DNA of 64,000 bases from Margaritifera margaritifera (Eukaryota > Mollusca > Bivalvia > Unionida > Margaritiferidae): positions 2,110,001-2,174,000 of the forward strand of contig JAQPZY010001548.1 in the NCBI GenBank assembly GCA_029931535.1, written 5' to 3'. Below the pieces are notes generated by a model. It was not told the origin of the DNA. It made no database searches and saw only the letters and a program-made list of their open reading frames with translations. Each line of letters begins with the position of its first letter. Positions within the stretch are counted from its first letter, which is position 1. Positions 22,411-33,330 of the stretch are shown here, one piece after another. Both the position numbers and the translations under genes were made by a program.

Positions 22411-23332
22411 TACGACTCTATGGTCTAGAAAAATGTAACAGAAGGAAAGTGAAACCAACAACTCGAGTAAAAAAATCAACAAGCAATTTATTTCTAGATA
22501 ATTAAGATGAAAAATCAAAAAGACACTTACAGTAATGTGTATTAAAATCCAAATAATCCAATAAGAATTAGTGTTCTAATCACAAGTCCTAAATATAGAA
22601 TATTCAGAATTCACGCCTGTGTCCTTGAATGTTATGATGTGCCAATGGTCTTAAAAGTCCTGATGTACTAGTAGTCTTTAAATGTGCTGATGTCAAAATG
22701 AAGTACTCCAAAATATCTCTGAATAAGTTCACATAAATTCCAAAATCATTAATTAAAAAATCCAAAATCCAAAAGTTTATAAGCACTGTTATAATCCAAT
22801 GAATATTTTAAAGAATTCCTCTCTTAGAATTTGGAATGACTTTCCACAACTGTAATAGCTCTTTACAAGACTGATAGTAATGTCGAAACTGAAAAACTGT
22901 CCACTAAACATGGTATATATAAAGATTGGTCACATGACAGAATATTCTAGAATAATGAATGTACATGTGACCATTGACAGGTAACTCCTAAGGTATTTCC
23001 AGTTTTATCTGTAAACAAAATCAACCTTGACCTCAAACTGAGAAAACATTATGTTGATCAAAACTATCCTTTAACTCAAATCTGAAGTAAACAACCTAAT
23101 TCAAGGACACTAGTTAAACATGTTTTTTTCTGATAAACAAAATTAAGATTTAAGCAAATATTAAAGTCAAGAAACATCTATAATTTCCTAAAATATCTAT
23201 AATATTATATAAACATCATACATAACAGTAACAAAATATGCCTACATCTACAGAATATAGCACAAGAATAAAAATACACAAAACCTTCAGGCAATATCAG
23301 AAAATCAATTGGTTGCATATCATACAGGCTTC

Positions 23333-23510
23333 CCTCACTATAACACTGTCCATGTGATCCATCAAAGCATACCATGTTATAGGCAAAATCACTTTATACT
23401 GGGGTGCATAAGGAACAAAAATAAAGTTCACCCAGCAGAAAGGTATCCATGATCATACCCATGTTATATCATTGTTATATTGAGGTGCTTTATAGTGAGG
23501 GATCACTGTA
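23333..23510. mobile_element. CACTATAATG-family MITE
   Basis: Terminal inverted repeats TACAGGCTTCCCTCACTATA and (reverse complement of right end) TACAGTGATCCCTCACTATA. Internal phrases CTGTCCATGTGATCCAT and ACCATGTTATA match copies at 39387 and 40574. TA at both ends is consistent with a Tc1/mariner-like TA target (inference). Confidence 0.75.
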
Positions 23511-24082
23511 TATGGATAAATAAAATAATTTTACCTCTTGCTTCTTCTTCTCCACCAACATCACCTTAATTACATTTTAGTTGATTAAAAGTTCTTATTA
23601 TAATTGTTATTCCATCCAGTTCTAGTTAGTCATGTATCATACACAAGCAAAACTGGTATTTTATTTCAAGGGCAGAAAAAGCATGTTTTTTCATCTATAA
23701 TGGAATTTTTTTAGCATGCATATTGTCAGAAGGTCAAGGAGAAAATCTCTTTTGAAAGACACACCCAAAAAGCAATAAAAACCTGTTTTCAGAAGTCAGA
23801 AGATAATGAACAACAATTTAAAGACATAATAAGTATTTTTCAGCCATATACTTTGCCTTTTACACTTTTTTAAAGAAATAGAAGAGCAGTGTTTTTAGTC
23901 TTTCAAAGTAAAGAGGAGGGGGGTTATAAGAAAAGAAATTAGAATTCGAAGAAAGTTATTCCTGACCATCTAAGTTGGCAAGATAGGTAAATTGAAATTA
24001 CATAATCAAATAATGGTAAAGAAAAGCAAAGTGGAATATAAAAAATGTATTCAAGCGACAAATTGTGTTGTTTTTATTAGCT

Positions 24083-24709
24083 TTACTGGTCACAGACCAG
24101 GAGAGCTTATGTGATGGCCTGTTGTCTGATGTCCATCATCTGTCCATCCATTAGCACATATCTGTTAGCGCTACTTCTCCTAAACTTCTTGGAGGATTGC
24201 CATGAAATTTTATACACACAATCATCCCTAGGTCTTCTTGGACCTAACTGAAAATGGTACTGCTCAGATATCTAATATGGCCAACACAGCAGCCATCTTG
24301 AAAATCTTGTTACCACTACTCCTGAATGAATGATCATATCAACATGCGGTTTTCACTAAACGACTTCTTATGATGTCTAGTTGGTCCTGAATGAAAATGG
24401 TGCCTTTTTGATATCTAATATGGCCTCCACCGCAGCCATCTTGGAAATCTTTAATGTATTCGCTACTCTTCCTGAACAGAAAGTCATATCAGCTTGGAGT
24501 TTTCACCAGAAGACTTCTTGTGATGTTTATTTGATACTAAATGAAAATGGTCCACTTGAATATTTATTATGACCACTTCAGTCGCCATCTTCTTGAAAAT
24601 CTTGTTATTGCTACTAATCCTGAATGGATGGACATATCAACATCTGGTTTTTACTAAAAGACTTTTTTTAATATCTAGTTGGTCCTGAATGAAAATGGTG
24701 CTGATCTGA
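24083..24709. repeat. Divergent tandem array E, left part
   Basis: Head segment GCTTTACTGGTCACAGACCAGGAGAGCTTATG forms a small hairpin and is followed by GTCCATCATCTGTCCATCC. Then units of about 147 bp with GGTCCTGAATGAAAATGGTG, AATATGGCC, CAGCCATCTTGAAAATC and CACTAAAAGACTTCTTATGA. The array is cut at 24714 by an hAT insertion and resumes at 26415; the same family reappears at 59208. Confidence 0.8.
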
Positions 24710-24714
24710 TGTCC
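24710..24714. other. Target duplication, left copy (TGTCC)
   Basis: TGTCC directly abuts the left end of the hAT-like element, and TGTCC recurs at 26415-26419 right after its other end. Removing the element and one copy restores the array phrase GATCTGATGTCCAATATGG. Confidence 0.7.
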
Positions 24715-25197
24715 CACTGTTCTCCCCAGGGCCTTTTACCATAGCGGGTCCACTACACTATAGTTTCAAACCCCGATAACCCCCAATGCTTTAGAACCTG
24801 CCACTACACTCTGCCCTTGTGCCGCTATGCTTTAATGTTTCCCACTACCCTTATAAAATTAATCTGTTAAACAAACATCGTAGCTGTCACCTAAATCAAA
24901 GCTCTATACTCAAATGACACCTGTTCTTACCTCTTCTTGGGTATTTTTTAAAGATAATCCAGGATAATTACTCACTCACGTATCTTTTGTACCTGGCTTG
25001 TGCGACTGCCGGTGAGTAACCTTTTGTGCGGGTTTCGTCTGCACAGACATAGTCACGTGATTGGCCAGTGACGAAATATTTCAGGCATTTTCACCACCAG
25101 CCAAAGCAGTTACACATATTACATTAAAAATTCTTGTGAAAAATGAACAACACCACCTTCCAAGAAACGTATAATTACCCAGCGCCCCGCTAACCCC

Positions 25198-25371
25198 ATG
25201 TTGGCATGGTTACGAAAATCAGAAATTGGCTTCACCAATAGTGGCAGTGATTCCGATTCCGATAGCGTCAGCACGATTTCCACAAAGAAAGAGATCAGGA
25301 AATGAAGGGCAGGATTTAACAATGAAAGGAAGACGTTATACCCTTGGTGGAAATTGCTGGATCGGATGGTA
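25198..25371 (+). pseudogene. hAT transposase N-terminal fragment, interrupted by TGA
   Basis: From ATG 25198 the frame reads MLAWLRKSEIGFTNSGSDSD... for 35 codons to an in-frame TGA at 25303, then continues open in the same frame through an ERKTLYPWWKLLDRM segment, with a possible donor (GTAATTTTT) at about 25370. The stop lies where a CGA-to-TGA change would explain it (inference). The Ser/Asp-rich start followed by a basic, aromatic stretch suits the start of an hAT (ZNF862-like) transposase, although this part alone would not identify the family. Confidence 0.5.
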
Positions 25372-26033
25372 ATTTTTCCATATTGCTAAATTTTGGTTCA
25401 GATCTACTGGGGGTGGGGGGTGGGGGTGTTGTAAAAAAAAAAATTTTATAATAGTAACCAGTAGTTGTAGTTCTTATTAAGTTGTGATGAGGAATGAAAG
25501 TTGCATTTTATTCATGAGTTCTTATTATGTTTACATAGTTTTACTCTGAGCAAGAGAAATATAGTTTGGCCAGTAAACCTTAACTTAAGTCAATGCTACC
25601 CTATTAATTTCTCATTTCTCTCTTCTGCTATCCAAGTAATAAACAGAACAATCTTTATCTTCCAGTTTTACCTCTTTTGAAAAGATATAAATAAAAAGTA
25701 TTCCTTCATAAATATAACTTAAATAGTTTCATCCATATGCTTACTAATTATTCAGTAAAGTCATTTTTAATTTAATTTAAACTTTTGAACAATATTTAAG
25801 CTCTCTGACATTGATTCACTGAAGAAATTAAACAATAGCAAACACTTTGATATATTGTTCTTAATGGAAAGGAATATGTATTATCGTATTTTGTGATGAT
25901 TATTTGAAAACACATCACTGTCTTGACTCTTGAAGAATTTGTCCTAGGTAATTCACTTAATTAGGAATCAGGTAGTTTTGTCTCTTTTTGTACATATCCA
26001 TTAATACAATTGTATGTTCCATTTGTTTTTCAG

Positions 26034-26155
26034 ATTGTGAAAGGTCATTCTCCTCAGTGAATAGAATTAACAGTGTTTTAAGGAACAGGTTGACAAAGAG
26101 AGTACTGAACTACCTGATGACAATCAGTACTGAAGGACAATCCTTAAAATACTAA
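26034..26155 (+). pseudogene. hAT transposase C-terminal dimerisation fragment
   Basis: A consensus acceptor (TTTGTTTTTCAG) ends at 26033 and the frame reads CERSFSSVNRINSVLRNRLT then RVLNYLMTISTEG, stopping at TAA 26153-26155. This is the hallmark hAT dimerisation motif (CERxFSxxNRIKxxLRNRL...LMxIS.G). The upstream catalytic domain is absent from this element. The acceptor suggests the parental transposase had an intron, or that a deletion fused the ends. Confidence 0.85.
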
Positions 26156-26419
26156 TTTTAATGTGGCAGTCAGTACATATGGCGAAAAGAAGAAAATACG
26201 TATATCATTTATTTAAATTAAGAAACAAATGATAGACATTAAGCCTTGTTATAACCTAGGTAAATAAAGAATACTATGTAAATATATGCACATCTTTTTA
26301 TTTCATTGATATTAATTTGTTTCACTTTAATGACATTAACGCGCGCTTTTTAAACATTTTATGACCCTAATGCACTTACCCCAATGCTATCAAAAATGTC
26401 TGGGGAGATCAATGTGTCC

Positions 26420-27285
26420 AATATGGCCACCATGGCAGTCATCTTGAAAATCATGTTATTGCTACTCCACCTGAATGGAAGTCTCATGAGTTTTCACCAG
26501 AAGACTTCTTATGATGTCAAGTTGGTCCTAAATGAAAATTGTGCCACCTGGACATTCATCTTGAAAATTTTGTTCAGTTGCTACTCAACCTGAATGGATG
26601 GTAATATCAGCCTTGTATTTTCACTAAAAGACTACATATGATGTCAGGTTGGTCCTGAATGAAAATGGTGCTAATCTGACATCCAGTATACCCACCACAG
26701 CAGCCATCTTAAAAATCTTGTTATTGCAACTCCTCCTGAATGGAAAGTCATATAAGAATGGGCTTTTCACTGGAAGACTTCCTATGGTATCTAGTTGGTC
26801 TTAAATAAAAATTGTACCGATCTGATACCCAATATGGCCACTACAAAAAAAAATGAAAATCTTGTCACTTCTCATCCTAGATGGAAAGTCATTGTGACAT
26901 GGTGTTTTCACCAGAAGACTAATAATATCTAATTGGTCCTGAATGAAAATGGTGCCAGTCTGACTTCAAATATGGTTGCCACAATCAGCATATTGAAAAT
27001 CTTGTCACTAATTCTCCTGAATGGATGGCCAGATCGACATTCTTCAAAAGTCTTGTAATAGTGTCCAGTCTGTCCTAAATGAAAATGGTGCCAATCATAT
27101 ATCCAATATGGCTGCCACAGTGGCTAATTTGAAAATCTTATCACTCAAGAATATCATAAATGGTTTGAACACTCTGCAATTAAAAAGAAGAAATGGTCTA
27201 ATCGTGAATTCCTGGAAATTCTTTTTGGCCAGTAGAGCATCAATCCCTTTGAAAGACTCTTGTTCTTATTTGTTGTATTTGTAGA
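26420..27285. repeat. Divergent tandem array E, right part
   Basis: Continues the interrupted unit (CCAATATGGCCACCATGG) and holds about six more units with TGGTCCTGAATGAAAATGG and CAGAAGACTTCTTATGATG. Ends near 27285 after GAAAGACTCTTGTTC, the same ending phrase type as at 60515 (TTCAAGGGATTCTTGTTG). Confidence 0.8.
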
Positions 27286-27406
27286 ATTGTGTTATAGTCA
27301 GATGTGAGTTTTCAATATTTTATAATAAATGACTAGATTTTGTTTAGTCTACTGACAGTTTAAGTTAACCATCCAAATAAATATCCAATCTGTTTCAAGC
27401 TTAAAC

Positions 27407-27590
27407 TTCAGTATTTCTCCAATGAGAAGACCTTGGAGTAAGACTAATAAATTTGTCAAAAAGTATGGGATGAGCTTATTATCAAATAAAGATATCCTTA
27501 TGTAAGTATTTGTCAGATTTTATTTTTTTTAATGGGGGTCGACTTATCATCAAACAAGGGCTTATTATCAGATACCGGTAAATACATTAG
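27407..27590. mobile_element. Short TIR element C, copy 1
   Basis: Left end TTCAGTATTTCTCCAATGAG; right end ATTATCAGATACCGGTA. Internal AATAAATTTGTCAAAAAGTA and a GGGGGTCGACTTATCATC stretch. About 310 bp including flanks (27290-27590) is directly repeated at 28160-28520. Confidence 0.6.
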
Positions 27591-27604
27591 ATATAGCATA
27601 TTTA

Positions 27605-27785
27605 GCCATGTATAATGCACAGCCAACTGTAAACATCTTAGACCCAGATTTGTCCTCATAATTATCCAACATATCAAGGTCTGTACCACCTGCTTAGTGA
27701 AAAATAGAACAAACAGGGTAGAACCTAATCTGCTAGTACATTATACAATGGCAGATCTGGTTCTATGCAGTTTCCATTGTACACA
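27605..27785. mobile_element. Cloverleaf MITE, copy 6, eroded
   Basis: Outer end GCCATGTATAATGCACAGCCAACTG only partly matches the family. Arms recognised by CTTAGACCCAGATTTG and by GGCAGATCTGGTTCTATGCA. The right outer end is missing or replaced by the next element. Confidence 0.55.
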
Positions 27786-27796
27786 AATGTACACAA

Positions 27797-27980
27797 TACT
27801 GTATTTATCTGATGATAGGCCCATGCATGATGATAAGCTGCCCCCCCCCCCCTCCGTTTTTTTAAATACAAAATGTTGATAAATATTTATTGATGGTATC
27901 TTTGATGATAAACCCACCCCTCCTTTTTGAAAAATTTATTAGGCTGGTATTCCTTGCCTTATCATGAGAGAAATACTGTA
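27797..27980. mobile_element. Short TIR element C, copy 2, opposite orientation
   Basis: TIRs TACTGTATTTATCTGATGAT and (complement of right end) TACAGTATTTCTCTCATGAT. Contains a C-run (about 27840-27851) where the other orientation has a G-run, supporting the inverse orientation. Confidence 0.65.
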
Positions 27981-28320
27981 ATTTATTTGATGAGCAGAAA
28001 AAGCATATTGTTTCATCTACAGTGGATGATTTTGCTTGCAGATATTGTAATTTGTACATATTTGTATGCATTGGATTGGTCATATTACATAATGAAGCAA
28101 TCTGACATCTTACTTGTATACAGTATTTAGCCCACTGCATGTATGTGTGTATTTATTTTTTATTGGTAATATTTGTTGGATTGTGTTATGGTCATATTAG
28201 TATTTGAATCATCAATATTTCATAAGTGGATTCTTATGACTAGATCTTGTTTAGCTACTGAGACTTTAAGTTACCCTTCTAGATAAAAGTCAAATCTGTC
28301 AGTTGTTTCAAGCTTTAACT

Positions 28321-28448
28321 ACAGCATTTATCCCATGATAAGACCAGAGGTCCAGCCTAATAAATTTGTCAAAAAGTAGGTGGTCAGCTTATTATAAGAT
28401 AAAACTACCCTAAGTAAATATTTGCAAACATTTTGTATAAAAAAAAGG

Positions 28449-28480
<32 letters not shown>

Positions 28481-28520
28481 CTATCATCAATCATGGACTT
28501 ATTATTGGAGGAACACGGTA
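28321..28520. mobile_element. Short TIR element C, copy 3, with G31 run
   Basis: Left ACAGCATTTATCCCATGATA, right TTATTGGAGGAACACGGTA. Internal AATAAATTTGTCAAAAAGTA as in copy 1. Has an uninterrupted run of 31 G at 28450-28480, expanded from the short G-run of related copies. Confidence 0.65.
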
Positions 28521-28631
28521 TGCATCTTCAAATGTATCTAATTTTTCATAAACCATAAAAATATAAATCCATAAAAATTAAAAGGATTCATATCTTTCTT
28601 AATTTAAACAAAATACTTAAACAATGAAAAC

Positions 28632-28850
28632 TAATCCATACTCGCTTATAAGTTGGGTCCAACTGCAAACTGCATAGACCCAGATCTGCCACTGCATAAT
28701 GCACAGGCAGATTTGGGTCTTTGCAGTTTGCTAGGAGTAATAAGTAGATGAAATAACATAGACCCTGATCTGCTGGTGCATTATGCAATGGCAGATCAGG
28801 ATCTATGTTGTTTGCAGTTGGACCCAGCTTGCAAGCAATTATTTATGGTA
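28632..28850 (-). mobile_element. Cloverleaf MITE, copy 7, next to the terminal exon
   Basis: Arm B first (GACCCAGATCTGCCACTGCA...GGCAGATTTGGGTC), then arm A (GACCCTGATCTGCTGG...GGCAGATCAGGATC). Outer ends TAATCCATACTCGCTTATA and a weaker GCAATTATTTATGGTA. It ends 41 bp before the terminal coding exon, so it lies across the expected branch-point region of intron 3. Confidence 0.85.
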
Positions 28851-28891
28851 CATATTTTAGAACTGATCTATATATGTTTTAATTTGAACAG

Positions 28892-29046
28892 ATTCACTGA
28901 AAAAGAAGCCCTCTAGTGAAACAGATAAGCGGTCATCATTGACAGAACCAACCCGTCCTGGCAGCAAAGCATCACAGAGATCAAAAGCAGAGAGCCACTC
29001 TCCTCAAAATGGCAGCAAGATCAAAACTCCTGTCCAAAAAGAATAG
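28892..29046 (+). CDS. Terminal coding exon: C-terminus of an unidentified protein (tail exon 4 of 4)
   Basis: Acceptor TGTTTTAATTTGAACAG leads into 155 nt ending with TAG at 29044-29046. G from the previous exon plus AT gives Asp, then SLKKKPSSETDKRSSLTE, then TRPGSKASQRSKAESHS and a final KIKTPVQKE. The frame closes exactly. With the other three exons this gives 178 residues. The tail is strongly basic and Ser-rich with no hydrophobic segments, so it is probably disordered; such tails often carry phosphorylation sites or bind nucleic acid or microtubules, but nothing here decides which. Confidence 0.85.
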
Positions 29047-29212
29047 ACTGCATTTATCAATTTTGAATTTTGCATTTCAAGTAATCTAGTGGTTTTTTTT
29101 ATGTAGAATATACAGAAGATGGGGACATTTCCATATTCCTTAATATTAGCTTTTGCCATTTGGTGAAAAATTTTGAACATTTAGTCTTGCGAAACAGAAT
29201 AAATAGAATAAA
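29047..29212 (+). promoter_or_regulatory. Likely 3' UTR with polyadenylation signals
   Basis: After the stop codon, overlapping AATAAA hexamers occur at 29198-29203 and 29207-29212. If used, the 3' UTR would be about 170-190 bp. The cleavage site cannot be fixed from sequence. Confidence 0.5.
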
Positions 29213-30473
29213 ATGATTTGAAAATAGAAACAAAATGCACAAATTAAACATGCTTATTTTGCAAAATTGGACATTTGCATAAAAAAAAAAATATTGTGAA
29301 AATGTTGTCATACTCTAATTACCGTATATCGTGGGACAAGAAAAATATAATTCTTTTTTTCCTTGTCTCAAAACTTGGGAACTGAAAAAAAATCACTCAA
29401 AAAATTTGTCTTAAACTGTAAAGAATGAGAAATTACCCACTCCCCAGCCCAATTCTGCACCAAATATGGAAATAGTTCTCAGTATTTGATGAGAATGTCG
29501 TACATTTTTTTCTTCTTTCTTTGGGTTATTTTTCCTGTTTGCATTTTGTACAAATAAATCCAAAGACACAAAGAAACAAGTAAAAGATTGACAGAAAGTG
29601 TGGATCTTGCTCTCACCTATGTAAACATCACAATAACTCAAGTTGCCACTACCATGCTTAAAATAATGATTACTCTAAAAAGACTATTTAAATTTATAGG
29701 TCACTTTGTGAATTAAGAAGTTGCTTAGTGCTTGATTCTCATGTTTTAACGGCAACTATTCTGTGGACCACAGTTGTCAGTGTAATTGTAATTGTTGAAT
29801 AGCTATTTTCATGCATGTATGTGGCCTTTACTCTATACAGTACACAATCAATACAGAAATCATTTTTCTGACATATTTTCTCTCTTGGATGATAAAATAC
29901 AATCACATTTGTACTAAAACAGTAGTGCTTCAAGTAGTATATGAGCTGCTTGCCATGCAGTTGGTGTCAGTAATGTCAGATGTTGTTTAAGCTGAATGCG
30001 AAGCCCCGGTTACAGTTTTCTCAAAAAGTAAGTAGATATTTTCAGCCAACACCTTCCATTGTTCATTCAACCTTATTAAGGATTGAGAATCATAAAGGGT
30101 TAATTAACTGGTCATGCTAGTTGAAGAAACAAACCAAGACCATGGAAGAAGCTTATACATGTAATTGAGTTCAAGTGTCCCAAAACTTTCATCATGAAAA
30201 AAAATAGTTATTGAGTGAAAATGTCCCAAAACTTAGTGCATTGGAAAGTTATTCTTAAAAATGATTTAGGATGTCCCTACATATCCGGTAAATATGGTAT
30301 ACGGTAATATGTAGAGTTAGACCTTGATTGATCAACTCAACTAAACTCTTTAGTATCCAAGAAGTTACTTTGATTATTATGTTGGTTTTTTTTTTAATGA
30401 ATACTTCTATATCTCAATTTTTATATACTTTATTTGCTTTTCTAATCTGTAAGAATAATAAGAAGTGACTTTG
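29213..30473. other. Non-coding after the gene
   Basis: AT-rich; no exon, RNA gene or array recognised. Short frames here are low-complexity. Confidence 0.4.
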
Positions 30474-30700
30474 TCAAGCCCGCCTTAGCGGAAACTCGTT
30501 TTAGGGAACACTTTGGTGTCGATGTGCACATCTGTACATTCAAATGTCTCTAAGTCCATTTGTCTGACCACATCCTACATGGACATTAAAGTCAATGTTA
30601 AACTTGTTTAGGTTAAGCTCAGCGTTCAAGATTTTTACTTTCTAGCTAAATAAAAAGCCAGCTCAACAAGAAGGGAGACTCTTATTTTTCAAAATTTGCT
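30474..30700 (+). repeat. Dispersed repeat W, copy 2
   Basis: GCCCGCCTTAGCGGAAACTC, CACTTTGGTGTCGATGTGCA and CTTTCTAGCTAAATAAAAGC appear in the same order and spacing as at 12746. Confidence 0.65.
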
Positions 30701-31557
30701 TTTCATTAATTATTTATCAACAGACTCGGTTCTACCTAACATACTAGTCTTACCATGAAAAATAATTTTCTAAATTCAGTTTCATTGCCAAATATTAAAA
30801 ATTTTATGCTTTTTTAAATTTTGTTATCTACAGTATCTTGCATATTATTTATATAATGAAATAATTTTCACTTTTGTATCAAGAATATACAATTGCTTAA
30901 ATTATTAAAATATTTAGATGGAACTTCATCACAGATGATAATGCTTTTTGTACAGTGCTTTCAGACAAGTTTTTATATTATTATTATTGTTATTATTATT
31001 CTTTGTGCCAAATATATATCACATGATAGCACAGACCAAAGGTAAATAGAATATTTATCTGGAGAATAAAAATACATCTATGATATGTGAATTTTATTTG
31101 CAGTCATGAAGAAGTTTTTAACAAATTTGATTTTATGTGCCTATGAATATGTCAGAGATCATACAAAAACTATACGAAAAACTAAGAAACTGTTTATATT
31201 TTAATACTTCCTTATTTCTCACTCATGTAAAACAAATTGTAATTTTACCATGAAGGAGATAAGCTTTGAACTGTATTCTTTTTATCTTGATAAATGGAAT
31301 ATATGTGTATTTGTTTTCTTTATTAAAGGTCAGTTATGGAGAAAATCATAAATATTTAATTTTTTCATGCCTTTTGTTGAACATTATGTGTAGATTAAAG
31401 ATACATTTCTTTGGTAAAATTTACTCCAATTCAAATTCCCCAATTTTTTCCATTAAAATTAAAGAAGAGTTAGATTGTTTTGTTCAAAATTACCATCTGC
31501 ATTACCTCCCTTGACTAAGGCTGTTTGCTGTCATGTGTAATGTCATTCTAGAACAAA
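30701..31557. other. AT-rich non-coding
   Basis: Contains a short (ATT)n patch at about 30976-31000. Nothing else recognised. Confidence 0.4.
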
Positions 31558-31870
31558 CCAAATAGCCACTAATGTAGAAGTGTATTGATTGCATGGTCAA
31601 ATAGCCACTAATGTAGAAGTGTATTGATTGCATGGTCAAATAGCCACTAATGTAGAAGTGTATTGATTGCATGGTCAAATAGCCACTAATGTAGAAGTGT
31701 ATTGATTGCATGGTCAAATAGCCACTAATGTAGAAGTGTATTGATTGCATGGTCAAATAGCCACTAATGTAGAAGTGTATTGATTGCATGGTCAAATAGC
31801 CACTAATGTAGAAGTGTATTGATTGCATGGTCAAATAGCCACTAATGTAGAAGTGTATTGATTGCATGGT
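31558..31870. repeat. 39-bp minisatellite, 8 identical copies
   Basis: Unit CAAATAGCCACTAATGTAGA plus AGTGTATTGATTGCATGGT, period exactly 39. Copies look identical. As 39 is a multiple of 3, the minus strand stays open with a 13-residue repeat (TMQSIHFYISGYL); no other coding evidence. Confidence 0.95.
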
Positions 31871-32404
31871 CATTTCAAGTAAAAAGGACATTGTGCAGGA
31901 TACGGTCACAAATTGTGTTTAAAAACAGAAAAAAATGGCTATTGTGTTTTATTTTCCTTTTCCTAATTTCTAAATGAAGCAAGATGCAGAAAATAGGGAT
32001 CTGACAATTAAACTGCGTCACACTAGGAAGTATTATGAAGAGCTTTCTGTCTAGGCCCTACTGCTGATTCTGTTATTTGTTTCCAAGCATATTACAAGCA
32101 ATCAAATAATCACAAATCTTTCTAAATGTTGAAAAGAGGTTTTAGACATATTGTTTAGGCAATCATCAGGGGAAAATAAGAGAACAAGAGAGAGAAGATG
32201 AAAAATATTGAACAATAAGTCATTCCCTTTCATATCTTCATTAAATCTTTGCTTTATGGTAACACCAAACATTTTCATTTGATTAGTCATGGGGTAAATT
32301 GTTGATAGAAGAGAATCCATACTATATGTACATCTTTCCCACTCATTATTTCATATTATATGCACAAGGGCCAATTCTTGTGCAGAAACATATTTGTTCA
32401 AGAG
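31871..32404. other. Non-coding stretch
   Basis: No gene or repeat family recognised. Confidence 0.4.
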
Positions 32405-32625
32405 TACCATATATACTTGCATATAAGCTAATACCAACTGCAAACTGCATAGACCCAGATCTGCCATCGCATAATGTGCTGGTAAATCTGGGTCTCTGCA
32501 GTTTGTAAGGACTAATCAGTAGAACAAACAACATAGATCCTGATCTGCAGGCGCATTATGCAACAGCAGATCGGGGTCTATGTTGTTTGCATTTGGACCC
32601 GGTTTATATGTGAGTATATACGGTA
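32405..32625 (-). mobile_element. Cloverleaf MITE, copy 8 (arm B first)
   Basis: Well preserved: ends TACCATATATACTTGC and GTGAGTATATACGGTA. Arm B GACCCAGATCTGCCATCG, arm A complement CAGATCGGGGTCTATG. Its spacer (GTAAGGACTAATCAGTAGAA) is the same as in copy 11, so copies 8 and 11 form a subfamily. Confidence 0.85.
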
Positions 32626-33133
32626 GGTTTTGGCCAACAATGTATATAAGTGGCTGTCCATTTTCTCTTAGCTATGTTTATCTGTGTTTACCATTATTTT
32701 CATAAGGAGTGATTTTGTTGGAAATTGGTCTGTCCATGGGCCACTTTCCTCTTCATTAAAGTAATATCTGGGATGCAAGTATCAGTACATTATATATGAA
32801 ATATCTCTGATTTTGTTTAGTGTAGGTTTTGTATGAGGTTGAAAATCACAAGTTTTAGGATTCATGTGAGGTGGGGAGGGGGGTTTATGTGTCTATAAAG
32901 GAAGTAATCATGGAAGTGATCAGCTTTGTAATGCCAGTCCTTTTACTGGTTTGGTTTCTCCATTCCCAGATGATTTTGATAATGTATACATATTAATGGT
33001 TGTGGAGCTTTGTTTTGATAACAAGTGGCTTCCAAGGTGAGAGGTTACATCCTCAAATACAGCTGTAGTGCAAAGTTGTTCAATGCTACCTATAGATTTA
33101 TGATGGAGACATAAGAGCATCAAATATCAAGTA
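32626..33133. other. Non-coding stretch
   Basis: No supported feature. Confidence 0.4.
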
Positions 33134-33330
33134 GATTGGTTTGCTTTGTTGGTTTTAATGGCACTTTTAACACATTATTCACTGTAGTATGTGAGGGAAA
33201 TGGGAAAGTATCAAGTAGAACATAATTAAATATTATGTTTGGAGACAAGGAGTTACATTTAAAGGAGGCAGGGTCCCCCATGTACCATCTGAAAGAATTG
33301 CAGTTTATTTTTGAGAGTTGTTGTTGATAA
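33134..33330 (-). mobile_element. SINE fragment (3' part), minus orientation
   Basis: GGTTTTAATGGCACTTTTAAC then ACATTATTCACTGTAGTATG matches the tail region of the SINE at 34826. The tRNA-like head is not visible, as in a 5'-truncated copy. The outer limit near 33330 is approximate. Confidence 0.5.

Larger units (their letters stand above)
24715..26414 (+). mobile_element. hAT-family element, 1.7 kb, internally deleted and decayed
   Basis: Left end CACTGTTCTCCCCAGG and reverse complement of right end CATTGATCTCCCCAGA match at 13 of the first 15 bases, with further similarity inward (ATAGC). It carries two hAT transposase fragments on the plus strand (separate entries), so most of the transposase is missing. 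TGTCC flanks both ends. hAT elements usually make 8-bp duplications; 5 bp is less common, so the exact boundary or subgroup should be treated as provisional. Confidence 0.75.
17151..28891 (+). other. Intron 3 of the gene tail, 11.7 kb
   Basis: From GTAATTATCT to AATTTGAACAG. It holds most of the repeat diversity of the window's first half: two minisatellites, a pyrimidine-rich array, a 50-bp array, three cloverleaf MITEs, a CACTATAATG MITE, an hAT remnant in a divergent array and three copies of a short TIR element. Stretches 21377-22110, 22411-23332 and 23511-24080 are AT-rich with nothing recognised. Confidence 0.75.

Noticed and set aside
31502..31909. 135-codon minus-strand frame with a 13-residue repeat
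   Set aside because: Explained by the 39-bp minisatellite; no start context, splice sites or conserved ends.
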